Of a DNA stretch of 64,000 bases, positions 33,991 to 43,900 are shown piece after piece. Every line of letters starts with the position of its first letter. The first letter of the stretch is position 1. Origin of the DNA: Sandaracinaceae bacterium (GTDB taxonomy: Bacteria > Myxococcota_A > Polyangia > Polyangiales > Sandaracinaceae); the NCBI GenBank assembly GCA_020633195.1, contig JACKEC010000016.1, forward strand, positions 62,001 through 126,000, read 5' to 3'. The notes below the pieces were generated by a model that worked only from the letters and a program-made list of their open reading frames with translations, had not been told where the DNA came from and did no database searches. The position numbers were made by a program, and so were the translations under genes.

Positions 33991-35714
33991 GCGAGCGCTC
34001 GGCCGACACCTCTCCCGTCGCGACCGACCCGCACCTCGGCGCGATCCTCGGCGGCCGCTACCAGGTCGTCGAGCGGCTCGGCGAGGGCGGCATGGGCGCC
34101 GTCTATCGGGCGCAGCACCTCGAGCTCGGCCGCGACGTCGCGGTGAAGCTCCTCGCGCCCGAGCTCAGCCGCAAGCGCACGTCGGTCGAGCGCTTCCAGC
34201 GCGAGGCGCGGACCGCGAGCAAGATCGGGCACCCGAACATCGTCGACGTCTTCGACCTCGGGCGCGGTCAGGACGGCACGCCGTACCTCGTCATGCAGCT
34301 CCTCGACGGTCACGACCTGCAGGCGGAGCTGCGCGCGGCGGGCGGGGTGCTGCCGGCCGCGCGGGTCGTCGAGATCCTCGGCCCGATCGCCAACGCGCTC
34401 GACACCTGCCACGCGCGCGGCGTCATCCACCGGGACATCAAGCCGAGCAACATCTTCCTCGCGCGGCTCGGCGACGGGAGCGTCTCGCCCAAGCTGGTCG
34501 ACTTCGGCCTCGCGATGCTCGTCGCCTCGGACGAGCGGCTGACCAAGAGCGGGTTCCTCGCGGGCACCGCGCACTACCTGCCGCCCGAGGCCGCGCACGG
34601 GGATCTGCCGGGCAGCGCGGGCGACACGTACGCCCTCGCCACCGTCGCGTTCGAGGCCCTCTGCGGGCAGCTCCCGTTCGACGTGGAGAACTCCAGCGGC
34701 CTGCTCGTGCAGAAGGTGCTCGGGCCCGCGCCGACGATGGCCACCGTGACGACCGGCGAGTTCCCCGCCGACGTCGAGGCGGTCCTCGCCAAGGCGCTCC
34801 ACCGCGATCCGGAGCGCCGCCACGCGAGCGCGGGCGCGTTCGTGACGGCGCTCGCCGAAGCCGTGGCGCGTCACCCGGACGGGTGGGGCCCCGATCGCTC
34901 GGCGCCGCCCAAGCCGCGCTCCGGTCACCGCGCGCTCGTCGAGGGGGCGCCGGAGCCCGTCTCCAGCGTCCGTGAGTCGGCGCTCTCGCGCGCGATCGCG
35001 CCGCCTCCGTGGCGGCGGTGGCCGGTCCTCGCCGCCGCCGCGCTCCTCCTGGCCCTGGTGGTGGGCGCCGCGTGGTGGGGCTCGGCCACGGGCGACACGA
35101 CGTCCCCTGTCGTCCCGCCCGACGAGCCGGGCGCCGAGCTCCCGCCCGTCGCGAGCTCGCCCACCGCGGACCCCGCGCCGGCCGACACCGCGCCAGCCGA
35201 CACCGTGCCGCCCAGCGAAACCGCGCCTGCCGACACCGCGCCGGCCGACACGGCGCCGCCCAGCGAAGCTGCGCGACCCAGCGAAACCGCGCCAAGCGAT
35301 GAGGCGCCTCGCTCGCCGACGCCGGCCCGCGCGGCGGAGCGCCCCGCCGATTCGGACGAGCCCGTGGCAGAGCCTGCCGCGCCAGCGCCCGTGGCGTCGG
35401 AGCCAGCCCGCGCGCGCCCCCGCGAGCCCGAGGCGCCGGCCCCGGCGCGTGATCGCGCGGAGGCCGAGCGCCTCGTCCAGAGCGCAGGATCGCTCCTCGT
35501 CCGCGGAGACCTCGCCGCGGCGACCGAGCTGCTCGAGCGCGCCCGCGCGGCCGATCCCACCTACGCGCCGACCTACCGGAGCCTCGGCCTCGCCCACGAG
35601 CGCGCGAGGCGGACGGCCGCGGCGCGCGCGGCCTTCGAGCGGTACCTGCGGCTCGCGCCGGGCGCGAGCGACGCCGCCCGCATCCGCGCCCGCCTCGCGG
35701 AGCTCGAGGAGTAG
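33987..35714 (+). CDS. Membrane Ser/Thr protein kinase with TPR-like exterior domain
   Basis: 575 residues, TTG start overlapping the upstream stop (TTGA). Kinase domain about 25-290, complete: LGEGGMGAVYRA (Gly loop), VAVKLL (Lys), a Glu in FQREARTAS, HRDIKPSN (catalytic loop), LVDFGLA (DFG) and a GTAHYLPPEAA activation segment. A single membrane helix (about 345-366) leads to an exterior Pro/Ala/Thr/Ser linker with repeats of APADTAPADT and PPSET, then a C-terminal TPR-like pair (LLVRGDLAAATELLERARAADPTYAPTYRSLG). A typical Pkn2-like membrane kinase; the exterior part probably senses cell-envelope ligands. Confidence 0.93.
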   Translation: MSERSADTSPVATDPHLGAILGGRYQVVERLGEGGMGAVYRAQHLELGRDVAVKLLAPELSRKRTSVERFQREARTASKIGHPNIVDVFDLGRGQDGTPYLVMQLLDGHDLQAELRAAGGVLPAARVVEILGPIANALDTCHARGVIHRDIKPSNIFLARLGDGSVSPKLVDFGLAMLVASDERLTKSGFLAGTAHYLPPEAAHGDLPGSAGDTYALATVAFEALCGQLPFDVENSSGLLVQKVLGPAPTMATVTTGEFPADVEAVLAKALHRDPERRHASAGAFVTALAEAVARHPDGWGPDRSAPPKPRSGHRALVEGAPEPVSSVRESALSRAIAPPPWRRWPVLAAAALLLALVVGAAWWGSATGDTTSPVVPPDEPGAELPPVASSPTADPAPADTAPADTVPPSETAPADTAPADTAPPSEAARPSETAPSDEAPRSPTPARAAERPADSDEPVAEPAAPAPVASEPARARPREPEAPAPARDRAEAERLVQSAGSLLVRGDLAAATELLERARAADPTYAPTYRSLGLAHERARRTAAARAAFERYLRLAPGASDAARIRARLAELEE

Positions 35715-35733
35715 ACCTCTCAGACGAGCCGGG

Positions 35734-35902
35734 CTAGCAGACTCCGGCAAAGATGCGCGTGATGGATCGGCGAGCGCGACGTCGTGTCCAGCGCGCCGGG
35801 CCGAGGTCGAAATGCTGAAGCATTTCGACCGAGCGACTGGCGTGCTGGGCGCGGCGTCCCGCCGGCGAGGCGCGCGCAGTCATCTTTGCCGGAGGCTGCT
35901 AG
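35734..35902. repeat. MITE-like element with 22-bp terminal inverted repeats
   Basis: The left end ctagcagactccggcaaag (continuing atg) at 35734-35755 matches the reverse complement of 35881-35902 with one mismatch in 22 bases. In the middle, ggtcgaaatgct and agcatttcgacc form a perfect 12-bp stem (35813-35838). No open frame that looks coding. The right end supplies the TAG stop codon of the minus-strand lipoprotein gene. No target duplication was identified. Confidence 0.7.
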
Positions 35903-37431
35903 AGGCCGCAGCCGTCGACGTACCAGTCGAACGTCGCGGGGCCGAAGTCCACGGGCAGGGCGAGCAGCTCGCTGCCGCTGGCGTCGAAGACGCCGAGCCG
36001 AACGTTCTCCACACGCGCGACGACCCGGCCGTCGGGGAGCACGCACGCCGACGTCACGTCGGCGAGCGACCCGGCGGCGGGGACGACGCTGCCGTCGGAG
36101 AGGATCTTGCGCAGCCCGGCGGGCGTGCCGGACGGATCGCGCCACTCGAAGAGGATCGTCCCGTCGGGCTGCTCCCGCGGGCCGGCGAGGAACACGTCGG
36201 CGCCTTGTGAGCCCGCCGCGAGGCGCTCGGTCACGGCGCCCCCGGCGAGCGGGACCTCGCACACCCCCGCGCCGCGGTTCGGCTCGGTGGTGTCGTCGCC
36301 GCACAGGAACAGCACGCGCGACTGGTCGAGGGTCAAGCTCGGGTCCGAGGCGACGAGGTGCCCCGAGCCCTCGTCCAAGCGCGCCGCGGTCGATGCCCAG
36401 CCGCCCGCCCCGCGGTCGACTCGGAGGAGCACGTCGCCCTCGCCGATGTAGACGATGGCGTCGCCCGCGTTCGTCACCGCGGTGAACCCGACCAGGGCCG
36501 GGCGGTGTTCGGGCAGCACCTCCCAGCGCGTCAGGTCGCGGACCGGCGCCAAGAGCACGCAACCCTCCGTGCAGCCCCCGCGACGCGCCGCGAGGCTGAG
36601 CCACTCGCCGTTGGTGGAGAGGCCCGCGAGCGTGTCCTGGACCGGCGCCACCGACGCCGCGTGCGGGTCGAGGGCGGCGCTCAGATCCTGCGGCGCCGCG
36701 CCGGCGACGAGCTCGACGCGGAAGGTGCGGTATCCCCCGTCGAGGGCGACGACGTGCGCGTGGCCAGCGCCGGGCGCCGAGAGCGGCGACGACTCCGCGG
36801 GACCGCAGCCCGAGGCGAGCGAGCAGACCTCGGTCGAGGCGCAGACCTCGTGGTCGAGCACGTCCACGCACGCGCCCGACGGAGTGCACTCGCGGCTCGC
36901 GCAGCTCGCCGAGGGGGCCGGCGCGCAGTCGGCGTTCGTCGAACACGCCGGCGGCCCGCAGGCGTCGGGCGTCTCCTCGGTGCACCCGTCCTCGGCGCAA
37001 CGCCCGGCCACGCAGCTCGTGAGCTCGGGCGCGTCGGCGGCGCCCGGGCAGACCACGTCGAGGCAGTCTCGGGTGAGCAGGATCGTCACCACCGCCAGCT
37101 CGCCCGACCGCGTCTCCCAGGCGACCCGACGCTCCAGCGTGACGGCTCCGCTCGCGTCGCGGACGCTCACCGTCGCCCGGTAGCGACCCGCGGCCAGAGA
37201 GGTCTCGGCCACCCGCGCGCCGACGCCCCAGCTCCGCCGCTCGGCCGCGCCGACCTCGAACCGACCCACCTCGACGCCTTCCCGCGTGGTGATCACCGTC
37301 TCGACCGACGCGAGCTCGGTCCCCGGGATCAGGTCCGAGCGGACCTGGAGCACGAGCGTGCCCTCACCGGCGCAGGCGACGAGCGCCAGGCCGATGGCCA
37401 TCCCCACGAACGCCGCGGTCCGCTCCCCCAC
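35899..37431 (-). CDS. Cys-rich lipoprotein, paralogue of the 22353 gene
   Basis: 510 residues. Lipobox LALVAC. The N-terminal domain reads TLVLQVRSDLIPGTELASVE, with VVTILLTRDCLDVVCP further on, clearly paralogous to 22353-23735, followed by a similar Cys-rich segment (about 130-215, CTPSGACVDVLDHEVC). The C-terminal 290 residues differ from the paralogue's propeller but also form repeated strands. Surface-exposed by prediction. Its stop codon lies in the terminal repeat of the neighbouring inverted-repeat element. Confidence 0.8.
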   Translation of the reverse strand: MGERTAAFVGMAIGLALVACAGEGTLVLQVRSDLIPGTELASVETVITTREGVEVGRFEVGAAERRSWGVGARVAETSLAAGRYRATVSVRDASGAVTLERRVAWETRSGELAVVTILLTRDCLDVVCPGAADAPELTSCVAGRCAEDGCTEETPDACGPPACSTNADCAPAPSASCASRECTPSGACVDVLDHEVCASTEVCSLASGCGPAESSPLSAPGAGHAHVVALDGGYRTFRVELVAGAAPQDLSAALDPHAASVAPVQDTLAGLSTNGEWLSLAARRGGCTEGCVLLAPVRDLTRWEVLPEHRPALVGFTAVTNAGDAIVYIGEGDVLLRVDRGAGGWASTAARLDEGSGHLVASDPSLTLDQSRVLFLCGDDTTEPNRGAGVCEVPLAGGAVTERLAAGSQGADVFLAGPREQPDGTILFEWRDPSGTPAGLRKILSDGSVVPAAGSLADVTSACVLPDGRVVARVENVRLGVFDASGSELLALPVDFGPATFDWYVDGCGL

Positions 37432-37482
37432 GACGGCGATGATAGCGCGGCGCTCTCCAACAGCCGCACGCGACGCGCGGGC

Positions 37483-38415
37483 TCAGGGATCAGCCAGGAA
37501 CTCGGACAGGAGCCGGTTGACGGCGTCCGGGTGCTCGAGGTTCGGGGTGTGGCGCGCGTCGTCGATCACCTCGAGGCGCGTCCCGGGGCCGAGCCGCTCG
37601 CGGAGCCTGCGCGCGATCGCGAGCGGGAAGACCGCGTCGTCGCGGCCCCACACGATCATCGTCGGCGCCGACGGATCGGGCCGGGCGCGCAGCCGTTCGA
37701 GGTCGCGCTCGAGCGCGTCGAGGACCGCGTACAGGCTCGCTCGCCGAGCCGGCGGGAAGAACGCCTCGCGCACCTGCGCGAGCGCGAAGTCCGGCGCCAG
37801 CGGCGGGTGGGCATAGGCCGCCGACATCATCCGCCGGACGTCTTCGTCGGTCTCCGGGACCATCAGCTGCCCCACGTGATCGACCCCGAACCGACGGAGC
37901 AGCGCCACGTGATCCGCGTGGGTGTACGCGCGCCCCGGCGTGTCCATGAGCACCAGCCGGCGCACGCGCTCGGGCCGCGCGGTCGCCAGCTCGACCGCGA
38001 CGAGCCCCCCGTACGAGAGCCCCACCACGTCGACCCGTTCGAGACCCAGCTCGTCGAGGAGCGCCGTCAGCGCCACCACCTGCGGGTCGAGCCCGTGGTC
38101 GAGGTCGCGCGACGACGAGCGACCGAACCAGAGGAGGTCGGGCATCACGAGCGGCCGCCCCTCGAACGCTCGGACCTGCTCGGCCCACTGCCAGTGCGCG
38201 GCGGTGCCGAACCCGTGCAGCAGCATCACCGGCGTCCCCGCGCCGTCCCGGACCCACACCCGCACCGACGCGTCCCCGAGCTCGACCTGGCGCGACCGCA
38301 GCCCCGCGTCCCGCAGCGTCCCGACGAGCCCCGCCTGCTGCCACTGCACGACGTTGCAGCCGGCGAGGAGGACCATCAGGACCCAGAGCCAGCGAGCGCG
38401 AAGCGACGGCGTCAT
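37483..38415 (-). CDS. Alpha/beta-hydrolase lipoprotein, third gene of the tubulin-like operon
   Basis: 310 residues. From ATG 38415 the N-terminus MTPSLRARWLWVLMVLLAGC is a lipoprotein signal. The hydrolase core has LLHGFGTAAHW (oxyanion region), GLSYGG (nucleophile elbow Ser), VWGRDDAVFP (acid) and DARHTPNLEHP (His), all intact, so it should be an active esterase, lipase or related enzyme in the periplasm. An in-frame ATG at 38469 overlaps the stop of the preceding gene (ATGA), so the message is coupled even if the shorter start is used. Confidence 0.86.
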   Translation of the reverse strand: MTPSLRARWLWVLMVLLAGCNVVQWQQAGLVGTLRDAGLRSRQVELGDASVRVWVRDGAGTPVMLLHGFGTAAHWQWAEQVRAFEGRPLVMPDLLWFGRSSSRDLDHGLDPQVVALTALLDELGLERVDVVGLSYGGLVAVELATARPERVRRLVLMDTPGRAYTHADHVALLRRFGVDHVGQLMVPETDEDVRRMMSAAYAHPPLAPDFALAQVREAFFPPARRASLYAVLDALERDLERLRARPDPSAPTMIVWGRDDAVFPLAIARRLRERLGPGTRLEVIDDARHTPNLEHPDAVNRLLSEFLADP

Positions 38416-38468
38416 CCGTCGATGCGCGCGCGAGCCGGTCCCACGGCGGGTCACTCCCTCGACCGACA

Positions 38469-40916
38469 TCAGCTTCGAGGCTCGGGGCGCTTCTTCTCGA
38501 GCGACGCCACCGAGTCCCGCGCGATGTCGCCGATGGCCGCCACGTAGAAGGCGCGATCGGGATCGAGGCCCCGGTGCACCGGGATCCGCGCGCGGCCCCC
38601 GGCGCCTTCCTCGGCGAGGTTGCGTCGGGTCGCGTCGTACGCGCGCGGCGGGACGATGAGCTCGCCCTCGAGGACCGCGCTCGCCTCGGGGCGCAGGTCG
38701 TGGCCCGAGACGTTCAGCGCGACCTTCAGCGAGCGCGCCTGACGTCGCGCGAACGCCGCGAGCGCGGCGGCCGTCGCCTCGGCGCTCTCGGGCATCTCGA
38801 GCGGGTCCCAGCGCGCGGCGGGCTCGGCGTGCGTCCACGCCGCCTCGCGGAGCGCGCGGATCGACGTGAACGGGACCTCCTCGCGCCAGCGGTGGCGGTA
38901 GCGCTGATCGCGGGCGAGCGCGAAGAGCACGTCGCGGACCCGCGCGTCGCGCTCCTCGAGCGGGAGCAGCGCGTCGAGGAAGCGGCCCGACTCGGGCGGG
39001 AGCAGCGACTCGACGAGCGCCTCGTCGCCCTGGCCGAACAGGCCGCTCGGGTCGAGCCGGTTGTCGCGCGTGCGCTCGACGCGGACCTGGCGCAGCGCCT
39101 CGAGCAGCTCTCCGCGCGCGCGGCGCGCCGCGCGGTCGACGAGCGTGAGCCGCTCCTTGTCGCCGAGCACCGCGGAGCGCACCGCGAGCAGCGCCTCCAC
39201 GCGCGCGACCTCGCGGGCGAGCCGGAGCCGCGAGGAGAAGTACTCGAGCACGGAGTCGCGCATCCCTGTCACGGTGTTCTCGAGCGCGTCGAACATCGCG
39301 TGGAAGGCGTCGACGAGCTCGAGGTGCGCGCGGCGGTAGCGCAAGAAGAGGTAGGTGCCGGTGCCGGTGAGGGAGAGCAGGAGCGCGGTGAGCCAGCCGC
39401 GCTCGCGCAGCCACGGCGACTGCCACTGCGTCTCGGCGACCGACAGCGCGTCCGCGAGCGCGCGGAGCGGCAAGGGCAGGAACAGCACGATCGCGATCAC
39501 GAAGAGCGCGCCCCAGAGCACCATCCGCGCGAGGTCGGGCTTGCGGCGCGCGGCGTCCATCATCGCGGCGTGCGCGTCGCGGAACGCGGTGAAGGACGGG
39601 GGCGGCACCGGCAGCGCCGCGTCGCGATCGCGGATCGCGTCCTCGAGGCGCAGCGACACCGCCCGCTCCATGCGCTCGACCAGCACCCCGCTGCGCCGGA
39701 ACGCGACCGGCGACGGGTCCGCGAAGAGCGCGTCGTCGACGCGGCGCGCGATGCCCTCGAGCACTCCGTCGCGCTCGGACGCGATGCGCTCGCGCTCGCC
39801 CGAGATCAGGTCGTCGAAGCGGCGGCGCTGCAGCAGCGTCCACGTCTTCTCGATCTCGCGCATGCGCGTCAGCGCCCAGCCCACCGGCGGATCGGGGGCC
39901 GGCTGCGCGTCGTCGAGGGACGGATCGCCCGGGTCCGGGCCGTAGCGCGCGCGCGTCGTCTCGCCGCGCTCCCACCACGGCGGCTCGGCGTCGCGGTGCA
40001 CCGCGGGGGCGTAGCGGCCGAGCAGCTCGAGCACGTCGCGGTCGGCGTCCCGCGGCTCGTCGAAGGCCGCGAGCTCGACCTCCTCGAGCGCGTCGATGTC
40101 GACGAGGTCGGCGCCCTCCTCCTTGGTCTGCGCGATGACCGCGTCGACCACGTCGAGCGACACCGAGTCGGTCGCGTAGCGCGTGAGCCCGCGGCGGGGC
40201 AGCTCGCTCACCGCGCAGATGAACGTCGCGAGCGGGTCGCTCGGCACGTCGCCGTAGAGCAGCGGCGCGACGCGCGTCACGGAGCTGAGCGAGTAGAGCA
40301 GCAGCGTGAGGAAGTTGCGGACGCACTGCTCGAGCTCGGCGTCGCCCAGCACCGAGTACTCCGCGACGTCCTCGATCACGAAGAGCTGCGGGACCGCGCG
40401 TCGGCGCGGCGGCGTGGCGGCGATGCGGTCGCCGAGCTCGCGCACCGCCTCGATCACGTCGTCGCCGCGATCGAACGCGCCCGGGTGCGGCATCGCGCAG
40501 ATCGGCAGGACCACGAGGTTGCGCTCGGAGCCGACGCGGAACGGCTCGAAGATCGGCGAGAGCTCACCGAGGAGGCGCCCCTCGATCGCGGCCAGCGTCG
40601 CCGCGAGCTGGGCCCGCGCCTCCGCCTCGCCGAGGTTCGCGATCACGAACACGTGGAGCCGCGTCAGGCCCTCGGCGCTGCGTCGATCGCGCGACCGGAC
40701 CATGCGCGAGTGCGCGAGGAGGGCGCGCGCGTCGTCGAGCACCCGCTCGCCGATCGCCTCGGCGCGGACGCCGCGCTCGATGGTCATCGAGGTCAGCGGC
40801 GCGTCGTCCTCACCGCCGATCGCCTCGGCGCGCTCGCGCATCACGCGCGCCACGACCTTCGCGCCGAAGCCCCCCAGCCCGACGAGGATCGACGGAACTT
40901 CGGGGTCCGTGATCAC
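38469..40916 (-). CDS. Membrane-anchored partner of the tubulin-like protein
   Basis: 815 residues. It starts SILVGLGGFGAKVVARVMRER, the same glycine-rich beginning as the tubulin-like protein next to it, but lacks the later GGTGSG block, so it looks like a degenerate member of the same fold that no longer binds GTP normally. Two hydrophobic helices, about 462-490 and 507-528, are followed by a long charged helical region (LELVDAFHAMFDALENTV...) and a C-terminal domain near 600-815. Together with the 1-base gap to the tubulin-like gene this suggests an inner-membrane anchor for a cytoplasmic filament or scaffold. Confidence 0.75.
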   Translation of the reverse strand: MITDPEVPSILVGLGGFGAKVVARVMRERAEAIGGEDDAPLTSMTIERGVRAEAIGERVLDDARALLAHSRMVRSRDRRSAEGLTRLHVFVIANLGEAEARAQLAATLAAIEGRLLGELSPIFEPFRVGSERNLVVLPICAMPHPGAFDRGDDVIEAVRELGDRIAATPPRRRAVPQLFVIEDVAEYSVLGDAELEQCVRNFLTLLLYSLSSVTRVAPLLYGDVPSDPLATFICAVSELPRRGLTRYATDSVSLDVVDAVIAQTKEEGADLVDIDALEEVELAAFDEPRDADRDVLELLGRYAPAVHRDAEPPWWERGETTRARYGPDPGDPSLDDAQPAPDPPVGWALTRMREIEKTWTLLQRRRFDDLISGERERIASERDGVLEGIARRVDDALFADPSPVAFRRSGVLVERMERAVSLRLEDAIRDRDAALPVPPPSFTAFRDAHAAMMDAARRKPDLARMVLWGALFVIAIVLFLPLPLRALADALSVAETQWQSPWLRERGWLTALLLSLTGTGTYLFLRYRRAHLELVDAFHAMFDALENTVTGMRDSVLEYFSSRLRLAREVARVEALLAVRSAVLGDKERLTLVDRAARRARGELLEALRQVRVERTRDNRLDPSGLFGQGDEALVESLLPPESGRFLDALLPLEERDARVRDVLFALARDQRYRHRWREEVPFTSIRALREAAWTHAEPAARWDPLEMPESAEATAAALAAFARRQARSLKVALNVSGHDLRPEASAVLEGELIVPPRAYDATRRNLAEEGAGGRARIPVHRGLDPDRAFYVAAIGDIARDSVASLEKKRPEPRS

Positions 40917-40917
40917 G

Positions 40918-43900
40918 TCAGGATCCGAGGAGCTTCGTCGCCTCGCGCAGGGCCTGGTACTCCTGCTCCTCCGCTGCGTCGCGGCTGTCCATCACCTCGA
41001 GCTGCATCGCGCGCTTCTTCCACTCCGCCGCGGTCGCCTCGATCTCGGCGGTGAGCACCTTGCTGCCCTTCACCTTGCGGGCGTCGGCGGCGAGCGGGGC
41101 GACCGTCGAGTCGTAGATGCTCGGCTTGGTCTGCTCGAGGCCGAGCAGCTTGCTCGCCGCCTCGGTCAGCGTGGGCGCGAGCGCGAGCTGCGTCTCGAGG
41201 TCCGGGAGGTCGAGCATCAGCCCCGCGTCGGTGCGCAGCACCTGACCGCGCGCCACCCCGAGCGCGAGCGCCGTGATCCCGAGCCGCGCCTGCACGGCCG
41301 CCGCCTCGAGCGCGCGCTTCTTCTCCTGCGGGTCGAGGTCGGGGAGGGTCTCCCAGTCGCCCGAGATGTGCAGCGGCCAGCCCTTGTCGCCCTCGGCCTG
41401 GAAGCGCCGGTAGGCCTCCTTCATCTCCTCGTTGACGTGCGGGAAGCAGTAGAGCGGGACGCCGAGGATCGAGCGGTAGAGCACGATGCGATCCGGGTCC
41501 TCCCAGTTGTCGAGCACGTTCGCGCTCTTGCCGTGGGTGGCCGCGTCGAGCGCGGCGCCGAAGCCGCCCCCGTGGAGCTGCGCGTGGAGCCCGACGAGGA
41601 GCATGTCGGCGTGCGCGATCATGCTCTTGGCCTCGGGGTGGAAGCGCGTCAGCGGCTCGCCCTTCGCGAGCGTCGTCGAGATCTTCTTCTGCACGTAGCG
41701 CTGGACCGACTCTTCCTGCCAGAGCTTCGTCGACGACAGCGGGGCCTCGGCGCCGAGCGCCTCGCGCGCCGACGCCCCGACCCGATCGGTGGTGAGCCCG
41801 TAGTACTTGGCCTCGAGCGCGACCGCGTCGTCGAGGCGCAGGCCCTGCCGCTCGAAGGGGTCGTCGCTCTTCGGGTCGCCGAGGATCTGCTTGGTGAGGA
41901 ACCGCTCCGCGGCGCCGATGAGCGACCGCTCCACGTCCGAGATCATCTCGCGCGCGGTCCGCCGCATGGGGCGGCCCTGCTCGTCGAACTTCGGGCGCAG
42001 CGCCGCGCGGACGGCGTCGAGCACCTCGGTCTGGTCCGACGACTCGGGCCGCGTCGCGACCTGATCCTCGTAATACCAGCTCCAGAAGCGGTCGCGCCCG
42101 TTCGGGTGCTGGAGGACCTCGACGTCGAGCACGAAGTCGTTCGACTGCGCGTCGGGGCCGCCGTCGTACTCGAAGCGCCGCGCCTTCTCCTCGAGCTCCG
42201 TCGCGAGCCGGCCCGCGCTGCTCTCGATGTTGCGGAAGCTCCCGCGCAGCGTGTCGGCGGCGCGGCCGAGCGCGACGACGACGTCGTACAGCGCGCCCTT
42301 GATCAGCAGCGCGCGGGCCTTGTCGACGTACTCGTTGAACGTCGCCACGGTCCGCTCCCGCGCCGCGTCGAAGTCCTTGTCCTTGCGGGTCAGGAGCTTG
42401 TCCCAGCCGCCGTGCGTGCGCTTGATCTCGGCGGCGAGCGCGTCCATCTCGCTGCGGAACTTGCTGTCGCGGCCGAGGTCCGCCTCGGCGCGCAGCCGCG
42501 CGACGGTGCGGCCGAGCTCGTCGGTGGCGCCGCTCGCGAGCTGGCCGCCGTCCTGGCGCATCTTCACGAGCACGTAGCGCTGCTCGTAGGGGCTCAGCTC
42601 GGGCGACGCGTCCGGGCCCGCGCGCCCCATGAAGTCGGCCCACCAGTCGCCGCCCTCGATCTGGGCGATCATCGACGCGAGCCGCGCGTCGACCTGCGCC
42701 TTGGCCTCGGCGACCTCGCGCGCGAGCGTGTTCATCGTCTGCGCGGGGGTCCACGACCCATCGAGGATGCGGTTCGCGCTGATCTCGCGGATCTGCGCGC
42801 AGCGCGACCGGAGGTCGTCCTCGACGGTCTGGAAGGTCTCTGCGAGGCGCGCGCGCGAGGTCTCCGCGACGGTCTTGAGCCGGTGCCAGGTCCCGCCCTC
42901 GCGGTCCTGATCGCTGAGCATGTCGAGCTTGAGGACGAACGCCGCGTCGAGGCGCTCCGCCCGGGCCTCGGGGCTGAGGCGCTCGAGCTCCTCGCGGTCG
43001 ACGTTGAACTGCTTGAAGCGCTCGCGCTGCGCCTCGCTGACCAGCGCCGGATCGTCGAGGAGGAGGTAGCGGCGCACCGCGGTCGCCGCGAAGCGACGGG
43101 CGCAGTATCGCAAGATGTCTTGGCGCGGCAGCACGAGCACGGAGGCGCCGAGGGTCCCGTAGAACGCCGTGTAGCCGGCGTCGCCGAGCTCGGGCGGGAA
43201 GACCTTGCGACTCTCCTTCGTGTAGTTGTCGTAGTCGCCCTGCTGGTCGCCGAGGATGGGGCTGAAGATCTGGACGTAGGTCGCGTCCGAGAGCGCCTCG
43301 CCGACGTCGTCGACGGAGAAGTGCTTGGGCCGGTCGACCACGTAGACCAGGTCGTAGGGGCGGCGCGAGACCGTCCGCTTGTGCGTGTTGCGCGGGTCGT
43401 AATGGAACGTCGCGGGGTCGCTCGCGTCGGGCACCTGCGTGTCGAGGCGGCAGAGGTGCTCGAGCTCCTTGAGCGCGGCGTACCCGTTCGCCAGCGTGCC
43501 GTCGCGGTTCATGCCGACGACCTCCTCGAACGCGTCGGGGAGGATCGCGAAGCCGAAGAGCTTGGCCGACTTGTCGTCGATGAGGTCGCGCAGCAGGTAC
43601 GCGAACGGGAGGAACGCGCCGCTCCCGGTCCCGCCGGCGACGCTGAAGTAGACGAAGACCTGGATGGACGCGTCGTGGCGCCGCATCCCGTGCTGGTGGC
43701 TGCGGAGGTCCTGCAGGATGTCGGAGATCTGTCGCGGCAGCTCGCCGACCTCGATCGAGCGGAAGAACCCGAGGCGGCTCTCGACGCGGATCTGCCCCGC
43801 GCCCGCGCCGCTCTCCTCGCGGAAGCGGTACCAGGGGTGCACCCACTGGGTGAAGTACTCGTCCGCGTCGGCGTACGTCTCCCCGCGGCGCAGCTTGCTG

